64,000 nt of DNA from Dickeya oryzae (lineage in GTDB: Bacteria > Pseudomonadota > Gammaproteobacteria > Enterobacterales > Enterobacteriaceae), in assembly GCF_009372235.1 (NCBI RefSeq), contig NZ_ML762921.1, positions 495,585-559,584 on the forward strand, written 5' to 3'. Made by a program: the position numbers and the translations under genes. A model generated the notes under the pieces. The model had not been told where the DNA came from, did no database searches, and saw only the letters and a list, made by a program, of their open reading frames with translations. Below are positions 48,021 through 64,000 of the stretch, piece after piece (the stretch's first letter is position 1; each line of letters starts with the position of its first letter).

Positions 48021-49475
48021 ATGAAGACTAAAACCGCATATGGCCTGAACTGGCTGGCATTGCTCATTATTGTGATTGTGGGCGCCTTCTTCTGGCAACT
48101 GACGCCACCTACCGGACTGAAACCCGCCGCCTGGCACTCCGCCGTACTGTTTGTCGCTACTATCATCAGCATTGTGGCGAATGTCTTGCCTATTGGCGCT
48201 ATTGGCCTCATCAGCATTACCTTGTTCGCCCTAAGCTATGCCGCTGGCGACACCAATGCCAGCGCCTCGATTCAAACTGCATTAAGCGATCTCAACAGTT
48301 CGCTTATCTGGTTGATCGTGGTGGCATTCATGATCGCCCGCGGTTTTATCAAAACCGGTCTGGGCCGCCGTATCGCTTTGCAAATGATCCGCCTGTTGGG
48401 AAAACGCACACTCGGGCTGGCTTATGGATTAGCCTTCGCCGATCTGGTGCTGTCCCCCGCTATGCCCAGTAACACCGCACGCTGCGGTGGGGTCATTTAC
48501 CCGATCGCCGACTCGTTAGCTCGCAGCTTCGACTCCAAACCGGAAGACGCCTCCCGCAGTAAGATCGGCACCTTCCTGATTACCTGTATCGGCAACGTGA
48601 ATGATGTCACCGCCGCCTTGTTCATGACCGGGTACACCGGCAACCTGCTGGCGGTGAAACTGGCAGCCAACGCCGGTGTCACCATCACCTGGGGCAGTTG
48701 GTTTGTCGCTGCGGTAGTACCCTGTGTGATTTCGCTGTTGCTGGTACCGCTGTGTGTGTATGTGCTGGCGAAGCCGGAAATTCGCCACACGCCGGACGCG
48801 CCGAAACTGGCAATTACCGAACTGCAAAAAATGGGGCGCATGTCGCGCGGTGAATGGCTGATGGCCGTTACCGTGGTTATCCTGCTGGTCTTGTGGATTT
48901 TTGGTGACATGCTGGGAGTGGACGCCACCACCGCCTCCTTTGTTGGCCTGTCCTTTTTACTGCTGACTGGCGTACTCAATTGGGAAGACATCAAGAGCGA
49001 AAAAGGCGCGTGGGATACGCTGATTTGGTTCGCCGCGTTGCTCATGATGGCTAACCAGTTGAAGAAACTCGGTTTCACTAACTGGTTTGGCGACCTGATC
49101 GGCAATAATATCGGTCATCTGATGCAGGGCACCAGTTGGGTACTGGTGTTGTTGTTACTCAATGCCGCCTATTTCTACACCCACTACTTTTTCGCCAGCG
49201 GCAACGCGCAAATTGCGGCGCTGTACGCGGTGTTTCTCGGCGTCGGTATCAATCTGCACATCCCGGCGGCACCGATGGCCCTGATGCTGGCGTTCACCAG
49301 CAGCCTGTACTGTTCGCTGACCCAATACACCCACGCCCGTGGCCCGATTCTGTTCGGCGCAGGTTACGTCCCCACCGCCGTCTGGTGGCGAACCGGCTTT
49401 ATCATCAGCCTGATTAATCAGGCGATATTCATGACTGTTGGCCTGTTATGGTGGAAAACCATCGGCCTTTACTAA
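48021..49475 (+). CDS. DASS-family anion (di/tricarboxylate):sodium or antiport transporter
   Basis: 484 residues with about 12 hydrophobic helices. The two SNT-type substrate and sodium motifs of the family are visible: LSPAMPSNTARCGG in the first half and SLYCSLTQYTHARGPILF in the second. The form is like CitT/TtdT/YflS-type carboxylate antiporters (succinate, citrate, tartrate or 2-oxoglutarate). The exact substrate cannot be read from sequence. It is monocistronic, ending in a bidirectional terminator shared with metH. Confidence 0.88.
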   Translation: MKTKTAYGLNWLALLIIVIVGAFFWQLTPPTGLKPAAWHSAVLFVATIISIVANVLPIGAIGLISITLFALSYAAGDTNASASIQTALSDLNSSLIWLIVVAFMIARGFIKTGLGRRIALQMIRLLGKRTLGLAYGLAFADLVLSPAMPSNTARCGGVIYPIADSLARSFDSKPEDASRSKIGTFLITCIGNVNDVTAALFMTGYTGNLLAVKLAANAGVTITWGSWFVAAVVPCVISLLLVPLCVYVLAKPEIRHTPDAPKLAITELQKMGRMSRGEWLMAVTVVILLVLWIFGDMLGVDATTASFVGLSFLLLTGVLNWEDIKSEKGAWDTLIWFAALLMMANQLKKLGFTNWFGDLIGNNIGHLMQGTSWVLVLLLLNAAYFYTHYFFASGNAQIAALYAVFLGVGINLHIPAAPMALMLAFTSSLYCSLTQYTHARGPILFGAGYVPTAVWWRTGFIISLINQAIFMTVGLLWWKTIGLY

Positions 49476-49498
49476 GCCTGTCAGACATCAAAAAAAGC

Positions 49499-49528
49499 AC
49501 AGGCCGGGTTACCCCGGCCTGTTTTTTC
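49499..49528. terminator. bidirectional terminator between the DASS transporter gene and metH
   Basis: AGGCCGGG and CCCGGCCT pair around a four-base loop. TTTTTT follows on the plus strand, and a run of seven T residues follows on the minus strand. Confidence 0.92.
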
Positions 49529-49548
49529 TTATCGACGCTACGGGTTAA

Positions 49549-53235
<3,687 letters not shown>

Positions 53236-53393
53236 CTTATTCTCGTTATTACCCTCGTCTGTGCGAATACTTATCCTAGCACAAGAGTGCGTCGTGCCAG
53301 CGCTGCGCACCGTTGATAACCCCATCTGATAAGACGGTTGCATTCTGCGCTAAAAAAACGAAAATCGATTCCATGATATGAAAAAGGAAACCG

Positions 53394-54227
53394 ATGATGA
53401 CGCCACCCGAACCCGCCAAACGCGGTAAAAAACCCCGCGCTACCACGGCCAGCACAGCGCAACCCGCCGGTCAGGTACAATCGCTGACCCGTGGCCTGAC
53501 ACTGCTGGAATATATCGCCAAGGCCAACGGCAGCATCGCGCTGACCGATCTGGCCCAACAAGCAGGCCTGCCCAACTCCACCACACACCGATTGCTGACC
53601 ACCATGCAACAGCAAGGCTTTGTTCGCCAGGTCGGTGATTTAGGATTATGGACCATCGGTACCCATGCGTTTATCGTCGGCAGTAGCTTTCTGCAAAGCA
53701 GAAATCTGCTCAGCCTGGTGCACCCAATGCTGCGTCAGTTGATGGAAAGCTCCGGTGAAACGGTGAATCTGGCTGTGCTGGACCAAACCGATTATCAGGC
53801 AATCATCATCGATCAGGTGCAGTGTACCGCGCTGATGCGTATGTCAGCGCCTATCGGTGGCAAGCTGCCGATGCACGCCTCCGGTGCCGGAAAAGCGTTT
53901 CTCGCTATGTTGCCGGATGACAAAGTCACCCAGTTACTGCACCGCAAAGGGTTACACAGCTATACCCCACACACCCTAAGCGCCCAGACGTTGAAAGAGA
54001 ATCTGACGGCGATTCGCCGCCAGGGTTACTCGCTGGACGATGAAGAACATGCGTTAGGCTTACGGTGTGTCGCCGCCTGCATTCTCGATGAACACCACGA
54101 AGCCTTTGCCGCTATCTCTATTTCCGGGCCAGTGTCCCGCATCACCGACAGCCGCATTACCGAACTGGGTGCGCTGGTGATTAAGGCGGCCAAAGAAATT
54201 AGCTACCAATACGGTGGCGCACGTTAA
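53394..54227 (+). CDS. iclR: glyoxylate bypass transcriptional repressor IclR
   Basis: 277 residues. An N-terminal winged helix-turn-helix (SLTRGLTLLEYIAKANGSIALTDLAQQAG) and a C-terminal effector domain (GGKLPMHASGAGKAFLA) are visible. It represses aceBAK and itself; glyoxylate and pyruvate modulate it. The ATG at 53394 is preceded by AAGGAAA. It is convergent with aceK and only 14 bases from its stop. Confidence 0.95.
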   Translation: MMTPPEPAKRGKKPRATTASTAQPAGQVQSLTRGLTLLEYIAKANGSIALTDLAQQAGLPNSTTHRLLTTMQQQGFVRQVGDLGLWTIGTHAFIVGSSFLQSRNLLSLVHPMLRQLMESSGETVNLAVLDQTDYQAIIIDQVQCTALMRMSAPIGGKLPMHASGAGKAFLAMLPDDKVTQLLHRKGLHSYTPHTLSAQTLKENLTAIRRQGYSLDDEEHALGLRCVAACILDEHHEAFAAISISGPVSRITDSRITELGALVIKAAKEISYQYGGAR

Positions 54228-54241
54228 GCTGCATCAGCACA

Positions 54242-55999
54242 TCATGACGTCAGCGCGCTGTCTGGCGTCACCGGGTCGGCATAGCGCAAGCTAAAGCGCT
54301 TTCTGCGCCGATAGGCGTAGACATCCTCGATATGACCGCTGCTGATCCGCTGCTGTAACGCCCGCCAGTACTCAGCCCGAAACAGGTCGGCGTGCAGTTC
54401 TTCGAACAGCGGTAGCAAACGGCGGTCACTACACAAAAACTGGCGGAACTCCTCGGGAAAGACATCATTCGGCCCAACGCTATACCAGGGTTCTGCTGCC
54501 AGCTCGTCCGCCGGATCGCGCGGTGGAGGTATATCGCGGAAATTCACTTCGGTCATGTAACAGATTTCATCGTAGTCATAAAACACTACCCTGCCGTGAC
54601 GGGTCACACCGAAGTTCTTGAACAGCATATCGCCGGGGAAAATATTGGCGGCCGCCAGTTGTCGGATGGCGTTGCCGTACTCCTCAATCACATCGCGCAG
54701 CGCCTGCCCGCTAGCCTGCTCCAGATAGATATTCAGCGGTGTCATTCGCCGCTCCATATACAGATGGCGGATGACCAGCCGGTCGCCCAGATCTTCCAGC
54801 TTGTCTGGTACTTCCCGCCACAGCTCCGCCAGCAGTTCAGGGCTGATGCGCGCTTTCTCCAGCACGAAGTTTTCATACTCCTGCGTATCAGCCATGCGTC
54901 CGACGCGGTCATGCTCCTTCACCAGCCGATAGCACTCGCGTACCCGTGCCTCGCTGACCTCTTTTTGCGGCGCAAACTTGTCTTTGATCACCTTGAACAC
55001 CCGATCGAACGTCGGCAGTGTAAACACCAGCATCACCATCCCTTTCACGCCCGGCGCGATAATAAACGGCTCCTGAGTGCTGGCGATAAAATCGAGGTAT
55101 TCCCGGTAGTATTCGGTCTTGCTGTGCTTCTGACACCCAATAGCCAGATACAATTCAGCCGTTGTTTTACCCGGTAAAATGTCCCGCAGCCAGGCCACCA
55201 GTGCCGACGGCAACGGCGCGTAGACCATGAAGTAGGAACGGGCGAAACCAAATACAATACTGGCGTCCGAGTGACGAGTCAGGCAGGTATCCAGAAACAA
55301 CGCACCGCGTTCGTTATGGTGAATCGGCAGTAAAAAGGGAAATACGCCCCCCGGTAAACGCAGTTTCCCCACCAGCCAGGCTGCTTTATTACGATAGAAA
55401 AGCTCGTTGGCTACCTGCAGCGAAGCTTTAGCCAGCGATGCCGTCGGAAACGCCTCCCGCAGCGATCGCTCCACATAGCCGATATCCCGTGCCAGGTCTT
55501 CCCACGGCAACCGCAATGGCAGTGCCGTCAACACCGCTTCCAGCATGGCCGCCCACCCATTGTCAGGCGTATAAGTTCGGGCCAGTGGTCGTGGAATCTC
55601 TTGAAAGCGTCTCGCGGGCTGCGAGCTGAACACAAACAGCTTGTCCGGCGTCAGCTCCCGATGATGAAACAACCGACAATACACGGAGTTGAAGAAGCTC
55701 TCGGCAATTTCGAAGCGGGGATAATCTGGCAGCAAGGCGGTGTAAATCTGTTTAACCCGGGCGACGAAGGTGGCCTCATAACATTGCCGGTCAGTAATAC
55801 AACCCAGTTGTTCGACGACCAGCCCAACATGGTGATCGTAGAGCTGGATACGCTGCTTCATCGCCTGCTGTACCGCATGCCAGTCTGCCTGTTCGAAGCG
55901 CTGCTGCGCCCCGGCAGTGATTTCCAAAAACCGACCATACTGCGCATCGAACCCTTGCAGAATGGTCTGTGCCACCAGTTTTTCCCGTCCCCGACTCAT
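54242..55999 (-). CDS. aceK: isocitrate dehydrogenase kinase/phosphatase
   Basis: 585 residues from the ATG at 55999 ([17 protein letters not shown]), chosen because AGGAG stands 7 bases upstream; two earlier in-frame ATGs lack one. It phosphorylates and dephosphorylates isocitrate dehydrogenase to direct flux into the glyoxylate shunt. The nucleotide-binding loop is [14 protein letters not shown], and [20 protein letters not shown] contains the catalytic Asp residues. Third gene of aceBAK, 78 bases after aceA. Confidence 0.96.
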   Translation of the reverse strand: MSRGREKLVAQTILQGFDAQYGRFLEITAGAQQRFEQADWHAVQQAMKQRIQLYDHHVGLVVEQLGCITDRQCYEATFVARVKQIYTALLPDYPRFEIAESFFNSVYCRLFHHRELTPDKLFVFSSQPARRFQEIPRPLARTYTPDNGWAAMLEAVLTALPLRLPWEDLARDIGYVERSLREAFPTASLAKASLQVANELFYRNKAAWLVGKLRLPGGVFPFLLPIHHNERGALFLDTCLTRHSDASIVFGFARSYFMVYAPLPSALVAWLRDILPGKTTAELYLAIGCQKHSKTEYYREYLDFIASTQEPFIIAPGVKGMVMLVFTLPTFDRVFKVIKDKFAPQKEVSEARVRECYRLVKEHDRVGRMADTQEYENFVLEKARISPELLAELWREVPDKLEDLGDRLVIRHLYMERRMTPLNIYLEQASGQALRDVIEEYGNAIRQLAAANIFPGDMLFKNFGVTRHGRVVFYDYDEICYMTEVNFRDIPPPRDPADELAAEPWYSVGPNDVFPEEFRQFLCSDRRLLPLFEELHADLFRAEYWRALQQRISSGHIEDVYAYRRRKRFSLRYADPVTPDSALTS

Positions 56000-56077
56000 C
56001 CAACTCTCCTCTTTGGCCATCGACATAACGACACGCGGCCAGCATCAGGCTGGCCGCGATAGGGCGGATAATCCGCG

Positions 56078-57385
56078 TCAGAACTGTTGTTCTTCTGTCG
56101 ATCCGGTCAGCGCCGTCACCGACGACACACCTCCCTGAATCAGCGTGGTCACTTTGTCAAAGTAACCGGTCCCCACCTCCTGCTGGTGAGAAGAGAAGGT
56201 GTAACCTTGTTGAATGGCCGCAAATTCCGGCTGCTGTACTTTCTCCACATAGTGTTTCATCCCTTCGCCTTGCGCATAGGCATGCGCCAGATCGAACATG
56301 TTGAACCACATGCTGTGAATACCCGCCAGCGTAATGAACTGGTATTTGTAGCCCATCGCCGACAGTTCGTCCTGGAAATGAGCGATGGTGCGATCGTCCA
56401 GATTCTTCTTCCAGTTGAATGATGGCGAACAGTTATACGCCAGCAGCTTACCGGGGAAACGGGCATGAATCGCCTCGGCAAAACGCCGCGCCTGTTCCAG
56501 ATCCGGCTTAGAGGTTTCACACCACACCAAATCGGCGTAAGGGGCATACGCCAGTCCACGACTGATGGCCTGCTCTACACCAGCGCGGGTGCGGTAAAAC
56601 CCCTCCACCGTACGTTCACCGGTAATAAAGTCCCGGTCGTAGTCATCACAATCCGAAGTCAGCAGATCAGCCGCATCCGCATCAGTTCGCGCCACCAGCA
56701 ATGTCGGCACGCCCAACACATCGGCCGCCAGACGAGCCGCCACCAGCTTCTGTACCGCTTCCTGCGTCGGTACCAGCACTTTGCCACCCATATGACCGCA
56801 TTTCTTCACCGACGCCAGTTGGTCTTCAAAATGCACGGCGGCCGCACCGGCTTCAATCATCGATTTCATTAACTCAAACGCATTCAACACCCCACCAAAA
56901 CCGGCTTCCGCATCGGCCACGATCGGTAAGAAGTAATCGGTGTAACGCGGGTCATCCTGTCCGATACCGTTAGCCCACTGAATTTGATCCGCACGGCGGA
57001 AGGTATTATTAATGCGCTGCACTACCGCCGGCACCGAGTTAGACGGATACAACGACTGGTCCGGGTACATACTGGCGGCCAGGTTGGCATCTGCCGCCAC
57101 CTGCCAGCCGGACAGATACACCGCTTCCAGCCCGGCTTTCGCCTGCTGCAATGCCTGCCCACCGGTGAGCGCGCCAAGGCAGTTGACGTAGCCTTTGCGT
57201 GACTTACCGTTCAATAACTTCCACAGTTTTTCCGCCCCCAGTTGCGCCAGTGTACAGGCAGGGTTCACTGAACCACGCAAATTCACCACATCCTCGGCGC
57301 GATACGGGCGGGTGATGCCTTCCCAGCGCGGGGTATTCCACTCTTTTTCCAGTTGCTCGATTTGTTGGGTACGAGAGGTGTTCAT
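56078..57385 (-). CDS. aceA: isocitrate lyase
   Basis: 435 residues. It splits isocitrate to glyoxylate and succinate. The catalytic signature [17 protein letters not shown] carries the active-site Cys (KKCGH). YCSPSFNW-type residues are seen as [13 protein letters not shown]. It lies 23 bases after aceB in the same operon. Confidence 0.97.
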   Translation of the reverse strand: MNTSRTQQIEQLEKEWNTPRWEGITRPYRAEDVVNLRGSVNPACTLAQLGAEKLWKLLNGKSRKGYVNCLGALTGGQALQQAKAGLEAVYLSGWQVAADANLAASMYPDQSLYPSNSVPAVVQRINNTFRRADQIQWANGIGQDDPRYTDYFLPIVADAEAGFGGVLNAFELMKSMIEAGAAAVHFEDQLASVKKCGHMGGKVLVPTQEAVQKLVAARLAADVLGVPTLLVARTDADAADLLTSDCDDYDRDFITGERTVEGFYRTRAGVEQAISRGLAYAPYADLVWCETSKPDLEQARRFAEAIHARFPGKLLAYNCSPSFNWKKNLDDRTIAHFQDELSAMGYKYQFITLAGIHSMWFNMFDLAHAYAQGEGMKHYVEKVQQPEFAAIQQGYTFSSHQQEVGTGYFDKVTTLIQGGVSSVTALTGSTEEQQF

Positions 57386-57408
57386 AGCGATTCCTTTTTT
57401 AAACAGGA

Positions 57409-59007
57409 TTAATCAAGTAAGTCGTAACCGGGTAAGGTAAGAAAATCGATTAGCGCGTCTTGCGTGGTGATACGCTCCATCAGTCTGCCTGCTTCCTCGA
57501 AGCGACCGCTATCGAAGCGGGTGTCACCCAGCTCACTACGGATAACCTGCATCTCTTCAGCCAGCATCTGGCAGAACAAGGCTTTGGTCACCACGCGGCC
57601 ATCACTGAGGGTTTTGCCATGGTGAATCCACTGCCAGATGGAGGTGCGGGAGATCTCTGCGGTGGCCGCGTCCTCCATCAGACCGTAAATCGGTACGCAA
57701 CCGTTGCCGGAAATCCAGGCTTCGATGTATTGCACGGCTACGCGGATATTGGCACGCATACCCGCTTCGGTACGCTCACCTGGGCAAGGGGCCAGCAGTT
57801 CATCAGCGGTTACCGGGGCATCATCTTCACGCAGCACATCCAACTGATTGGGGCGATCACCCAGCAAGCGGTCAAACACCGGCATCACGGTGTCAGCCAA
57901 ACCGGGGTGGGCAATCCAGGTGCCATCATGACCATTGCGCGCTTCCAGCTCTTTGTCCTGCCTGACCTTCTCTTGCACCCATGCGTTACGCTCCGCCTCT
58001 TTGCTGGGTATGAATGCAGCCATCCCCCCCATAGCAAATGCACCGCGCCGGTGACAGGTTTTGATCAGCAAACGCGAGTAAGCGCTCAGGAACGGTTTGT
58101 CCATCGTTACCGACTGGCGGTCTGGTAATACGCGGTCCGGGTGATTCTTCAACGTTTTGATGTAACTGAAGATATAGTCCCAACGGCCGCAGTTCAGCCC
58201 AACGATATGGTCACGCAGGTGATACAGGATCTCGTCCATCTGGAACACAGCAGGCAAGGTTTCAATCAATACCGTCGCTTTAATAGTGCCGCGCGCTAAA
58301 CCGAACTGGTCTTCGGTGTAACTGAACACCTCGCTCCACCAGGCTGCTTCCTGCCAGGATTGGGTTTTCGGCAAATAGAAATACGGGCCGCTGCCTTTTG
58401 CCAACAGTTGGCGGTAGTTGTGGAAAAAATAGAGCGCGAAATCAAACAGGCTGCCGGGGATAGGCTCATCATTCCACAGCACATGTTTTTCCGGCAGGTG
58501 TAACCCACGAACCCGACAAATCAACACCGCGGGATTGGGCTTGAGCTGATAAATCTTTCCCGCCTCGTTGGTGTAGGCGATGGAGCCACGTACCGCGTCA
58601 CGCAGGTTGATTTGCCCCTCGATCACTTTTGACCAACTGGGTGCCAGTGAGTCTTCAAAGTCTGCCATGAAGACTTTCACATTGGCGTTCAGGGCGTTAA
58701 TCACCATTTTGCGTTCCACCGGGCCGGTAATCTCTACCCGGCGATCCAACAAGTCATTCGGAATACCACGAACTTTCCAGTCAGAATTTTTTATGGAATC
58801 CATTTCCGAAATAAAACCCGGTAATTCACCACTATCAATCCGCGCCTGTATTACCTGACGTTCGGCCAGCAGGTGATTGCGCTGCGATGTAAACCGGCTT
58901 ACCAGCGCAGTGAGAAAATCAACCGCCTCCGTCGTCAGAATCTGCCGTTCCGCGTCACCTAACGCTGCGGTGAATACCAGTTCCCTGCTTATCGTCTGTT
59001 GTGTCAT
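57409..59007 (-). CDS. aceB: malate synthase A
   Basis: 532 residues. It condenses glyoxylate and acetyl-CoA to malate. [14 protein letters not shown], the MS signature [15 protein letters not shown] and the C-terminal catalytic Asp region ([19 protein letters not shown]) are present. First gene of aceBAK. An IclR-operator-like sequence lies upstream. Confidence 0.97.
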   Translation of the reverse strand: MTQQTISRELVFTAALGDAERQILTTEAVDFLTALVSRFTSQRNHLLAERQVIQARIDSGELPGFISEMDSIKNSDWKVRGIPNDLLDRRVEITGPVERKMVINALNANVKVFMADFEDSLAPSWSKVIEGQINLRDAVRGSIAYTNEAGKIYQLKPNPAVLICRVRGLHLPEKHVLWNDEPIPGSLFDFALYFFHNYRQLLAKGSGPYFYLPKTQSWQEAAWWSEVFSYTEDQFGLARGTIKATVLIETLPAVFQMDEILYHLRDHIVGLNCGRWDYIFSYIKTLKNHPDRVLPDRQSVTMDKPFLSAYSRLLIKTCHRRGAFAMGGMAAFIPSKEAERNAWVQEKVRQDKELEARNGHDGTWIAHPGLADTVMPVFDRLLGDRPNQLDVLREDDAPVTADELLAPCPGERTEAGMRANIRVAVQYIEAWISGNGCVPIYGLMEDAATAEISRTSIWQWIHHGKTLSDGRVVTKALFCQMLAEEMQVIRSELGDTRFDSGRFEEAGRLMERITTQDALIDFLTLPGYDLLD

Positions 59008-59120
59008 GTCGTCGTTCCTTTTTGCTCCACCATCTTCGCCTTATTGGCTGCTCAATCTGCGAACTTAACTCGAACGTTTTTCAGCCAACAGAACTAAGCC
59101 TAATCCAATAAAATTAAAAA

Positions 59121-59140
59121 TCAAAAACTATTTCCATTTT
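59121..59140 (-). promoter_or_regulatory. probable IclR operator / aceB promoter region
   Basis: On the minus strand the sequence AAAATGGAAATAGTTTTTGA closely resembles, from memory, the E. coli aceB IclR operator (AAAATGGAAATTGTTTTTGA). It lies about 115 bases upstream of the aceB start. The surroundings are very AT-rich. Confidence 0.7.
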
Positions 59141-59262
59141 ATAAAAAAATAACAAACAACCATTTGATTAATAAAAGGTTAAATTTTTATGCAATAGAGA
59201 AACCTATTTCATACATCATGAAAAATGTACAAGGAGGAGCCTGTCGTATACCAACAGGAAAA

Positions 59263-59290
59263 GAAAAGGCGCCGTTAGGCGCCTGACAGG
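59263..59290 (-). terminator. rho-independent terminator of metA
   Basis: AGGCGCC and GGCGCCT pair around a four-base loop and are followed on the minus strand by TTTCTTTTCC, 20 bases past the metA stop. Confidence 0.88.
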
Positions 59291-59310
59291 AAAAATGGAG
59301 GTAGGGAGAA

Positions 59311-60240
59311 TCAGTCCAGTGTAGGGTTCATATGACGCAAGTCGAACGGCGTGATCTGGTAAACGTAGTAATTCAGCCAATTGGAAAACAGCAGATGCCC
59401 GTGGCTACGCCAGGTAGCCCTTGGGGTTTTCTCAGGGTTATCGTCTGGAAAGTAATTTACCGGGATCACCGGCTCCAGGCCGGCTTCATGGTCACGGAAA
59501 TACTCACCCGACAGGGTCAACGCATCATACTCAGGATGGCCGGTAACAAACGCCAGCCGCTTGTCCTTGCTGGCAAACAAATAGGCGCCTGCTTCATCAG
59601 ACTCCACCAGAATATCCAAATCGGTATGCTCGCGGATAACACTGGAAGGAAAATCGGCATAACGGGAGTGCGGAGCCAGAAAAGTTTCATCAAAGCCACG
59701 CGTCAGCAAGGCATGAGGCTGCAACGTAAGGTGTGAATATACCCCAGATAACTTCACCTCGCGGGTCAGTTTGGGAATACCGTACAGGACATTCAGTGCG
59801 GCCTGAACCGCCCAGCACACAAACAGAGTGGAAGTGACATGTTCCTTAGCCCACTTAACAATCCGCTCGATCTGCGGCCAATACACCACATCACAAAAAT
59901 CGACCAAGCCCAGCGGTGCGCCGGTCACAATCAGGCCGTCAAAGTTCTCGTGCTCGATATCTTCAAAATCGCAGTAGAAGTTGTTGAGGTGCTCTACCGG
60001 CGTGTTCTTCGATTCTCGGCTATCGATACGCAGCAATTGAATATCTATCTGCAGTGGTGAGTTCGACAGCAGCCTCAGAAACTGGTTTTCCGTTTCGATC
60101 TTCTTTGGCATCAGGTTAAGCACCAACACCTTCAAAGGACGAATTTCCTGTGTCTTTGCTCGGGAAGACGCCATCACAAAGACGTTTTCATTACGCAAAA
60201 AGCTGACTGCTGGCAACTCATCAGGAACCCGGATTGGCAT
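59311..60240 (-). CDS. metA: homoserine O-succinyltransferase
   Basis: 309 residues, the E. coli length. It activates homoserine for methionine synthesis. [15 protein letters not shown] contains the catalytic Cys, and [19 protein letters not shown] the catalytic His and Glu. It begins [23 protein letters not shown]. Four MetJ boxes lie immediately upstream. The order metA-aceB-aceA-aceK-iclR-metH is the same as in E. coli. Confidence 0.97.
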   Translation of the reverse strand: MPIRVPDELPAVSFLRNENVFVMASSRAKTQEIRPLKVLVLNLMPKKIETENQFLRLLSNSPLQIDIQLLRIDSRESKNTPVEHLNNFYCDFEDIEHENFDGLIVTGAPLGLVDFCDVVYWPQIERIVKWAKEHVTSTLFVCWAVQAALNVLYGIPKLTREVKLSGVYSHLTLQPHALLTRGFDETFLAPHSRYADFPSSVIREHTDLDILVESDEAGAYLFASKDKRLAFVTGHPEYDALTLSGEYFRDHEAGLEPVIPVNYFPDDNPEKTPRATWRSHGHLLFSNWLNYYVYQITPFDLRHMNPTLD

Positions 60241-60257
60241 AGCCTACACCTCACTGC

Positions 60258-60289
60258 ACACGTTTATACGTTTATACGTTTAGACTTCT
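60258..60289 (-). promoter_or_regulatory. MetJ operator: four tandem met boxes
   Basis: On the minus strand four adjoining 8-base units read AGAAGTCT, AAACGTAT, AAACGTAT and AAACGTGT, variants of the consensus AGACGTCT. The last box ends 18 bases before the metA start codon. The MetJ-AdoMet complex should bind cooperatively here and repress metA. Confidence 0.88.
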
Positions 60290-60684
60290 AGGCAGCTAAA
60301 GATAGCGATTTTCAGCGGCAATGTCGAGCGCATAACCCTCTGGTTGAAAATCTTTCATAAGAAATTCGATTTGTATATCCATCTTTAGCATAAGAGTGAA
60401 GAGCAAGGCAGAGTGGGGTCGAATGAAGCCTCGATAATGGGGAAAAACAAAAAGGATACAGAGGAGAAGCGATGAGGTATGAAAGCGACGGTGGAACCGA
60501 TGCCCGGATGAAGAGGCTCGCGTATAAATCAGCGTAATCAAGGCACCCTGTCAGAAGTGACTGACCCGCTGTCTCAGGCTGCCGTCGGACGATACCCAGT
60601 AAAATCCCGGCGCTAACCAGTGCTCGTTGGGCGCATTGACCCGGCTCAACCGGTCATTGTCCACCCGGTCATTCACCCGAAAAC
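60290..60684. other. gap between metA and the rRNA operon terminator
   Basis: About 400 bases without a gene that I can support; the metA promoter must lie in the part next to the met boxes. Two short minus-strand frames exist. The 3' part of one (60553-60680) reads like protein (residues such as NEHWLAPGFYWVSSDG), but it starts inside the 5S gene and terminator, so it is at most a relic. Confidence 0.4.
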
Positions 60685-60720
60685 CAAAAAACAAAAGGCC
60701 CGGTCTTTCGACCGGGCCCT
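60685..60720 (-). terminator. rRNA operon terminator
   Basis: On the minus strand GGGCCCGGTC and GACCGGGCC form a strong stem with loop GAAA, followed by TTTTGTTTTTTGG, 13 bases past the 5S gene. Confidence 0.95.
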
Positions 60721-60732
60721 TCGCTTTGTTTG

Positions 60733-60852
60733 ATGCCTGGCAGTTCCCTACTCTCGCATGGGGAGACCCCACACTACCATCGGCGCTACGGCGTTTCACT
60801 TCTGAGTTCGGCATGGGGTCAGGTGGGACCACCGCGCTCTCGCCGCCAGGCA
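60733..60852 (-). rRNA. rrf: 5S ribosomal RNA
   Basis: Exactly 120 bases, beginning TGCCTGGCGGCGAGAGCGCG and ending AACTGCCAGGCAT on the minus strand. The CCCACCTGACCCCATGCCGAA core is that of enterobacterial 5S. Confidence 0.98.
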
Positions 60853-60975
60853 AATTCTTTCGACGTCTTTCAACGTCCTAATCCTTCATGTCGCCGTGTA
60901 CCAGTGCACACCACGACATCAATCCTCGAACAAGCTAAAATCGCGTCTCTCTCACCAAAACACCTTCGGTGTTGT

Positions 60976-63881
<2,906 letters not shown>

Positions 63882-64000
63882 TCACAACCCGAAAGTGTCT
63901 CGGGGTATGAGTATTTTGAGAGACTCGAACAACACATGAATTCTCACTCACATGCTGTCGTTTCAATTTTTCAGCTTGTTCCGGATTGTTAAAGAGCAGA
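63882..64000 (-). other. 16S-23S spacer, 23S-proximal part
   Basis: Holds the boxA antitermination sequence on the minus strand (TGCTCTTTAACAA, about 63986-63999) and the 23S leader. No tRNA gene is visible in this portion. The 16S gene lies beyond the window. Confidence 0.85.

Noticed and set aside
60296..60541. 81-codon minus-strand frame upstream of metA
   Set aside because: It overlaps the metA promoter side and looks random. Only its last 20 residues are mildly protein-like, which is not enough to call it.

Overview
The window looks like a Dickeya-type soft-rot enterobacterial chromosome. The core genes (frdABCD, efp, epmA/epmB, lysC, metH, the metA-aceBAK-iclR block, an rrn operon) are recognisably close to their Escherichia coli counterparts. 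The accessory part is a trans-acyltransferase polyketide synthase (PKS) cluster whose layout matches the oocydin A/haterumalide (ooc) clusters known from Serratia and Dickeya. The genus and the ooc assignment are inferences from gene content and motifs read by eye; no database search was possible.

Bases 1-23487 hold one end of the PKS cluster. On the minus strand lie a very large PKS (6652-18150, OocJ-like), a Baeyer-Villiger type flavin monooxygenase (OocK-like) and a second PKS that runs off the left edge (OocL-like). The visible parts contain no AT, KR or thioesterase domain, so acyl transfer must come from enzymes outside the window. Divergently, across a 0.9 kb AT-rich gap, an operon encodes a complete beta-branching (HMG-CoA synthase) cassette: donor ACP, decarboxylating KS, HMGS, ECH1 and ECH2. 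FkbH supplies a glyceryl-type starter. The tandem ACPs in both PKSs carry the tryptophan that marks beta-branching ACPs. The flavin monooxygenase sits exactly where a module is split between the two PKS proteins, which fits oxygen insertion into a beta-ketoacyl chain.

Bases 23488-27700 are the island edge: a LysE-type exporter gene, a MITE-like repeat, broken pieces of an IS3-family and an IS110-family element, and an IS407-type IS3 element with a -1 frameshift site. They abut tRNA-Gly(GCC), whose 3' end faces the island. Beyond it the ordinary backbone begins with orn.

Bases 27922-60240 are core genome: orn, rsgA, psd-mscM, epmA, frdABCD, blc, a small DMT protein, efp/epmB, yjeI, pgi, lysC under a lysine riboswitch, a YjbB-type Na/Pi transporter, a DASS-family anion transporter, metH, iclR, aceK-aceA-aceB and metA with MetJ boxes. 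The last 3.3 kb (60685-64000) is the 3' end of an rRNA operon on the minus strand: spacer, 23S, 5S and terminator.
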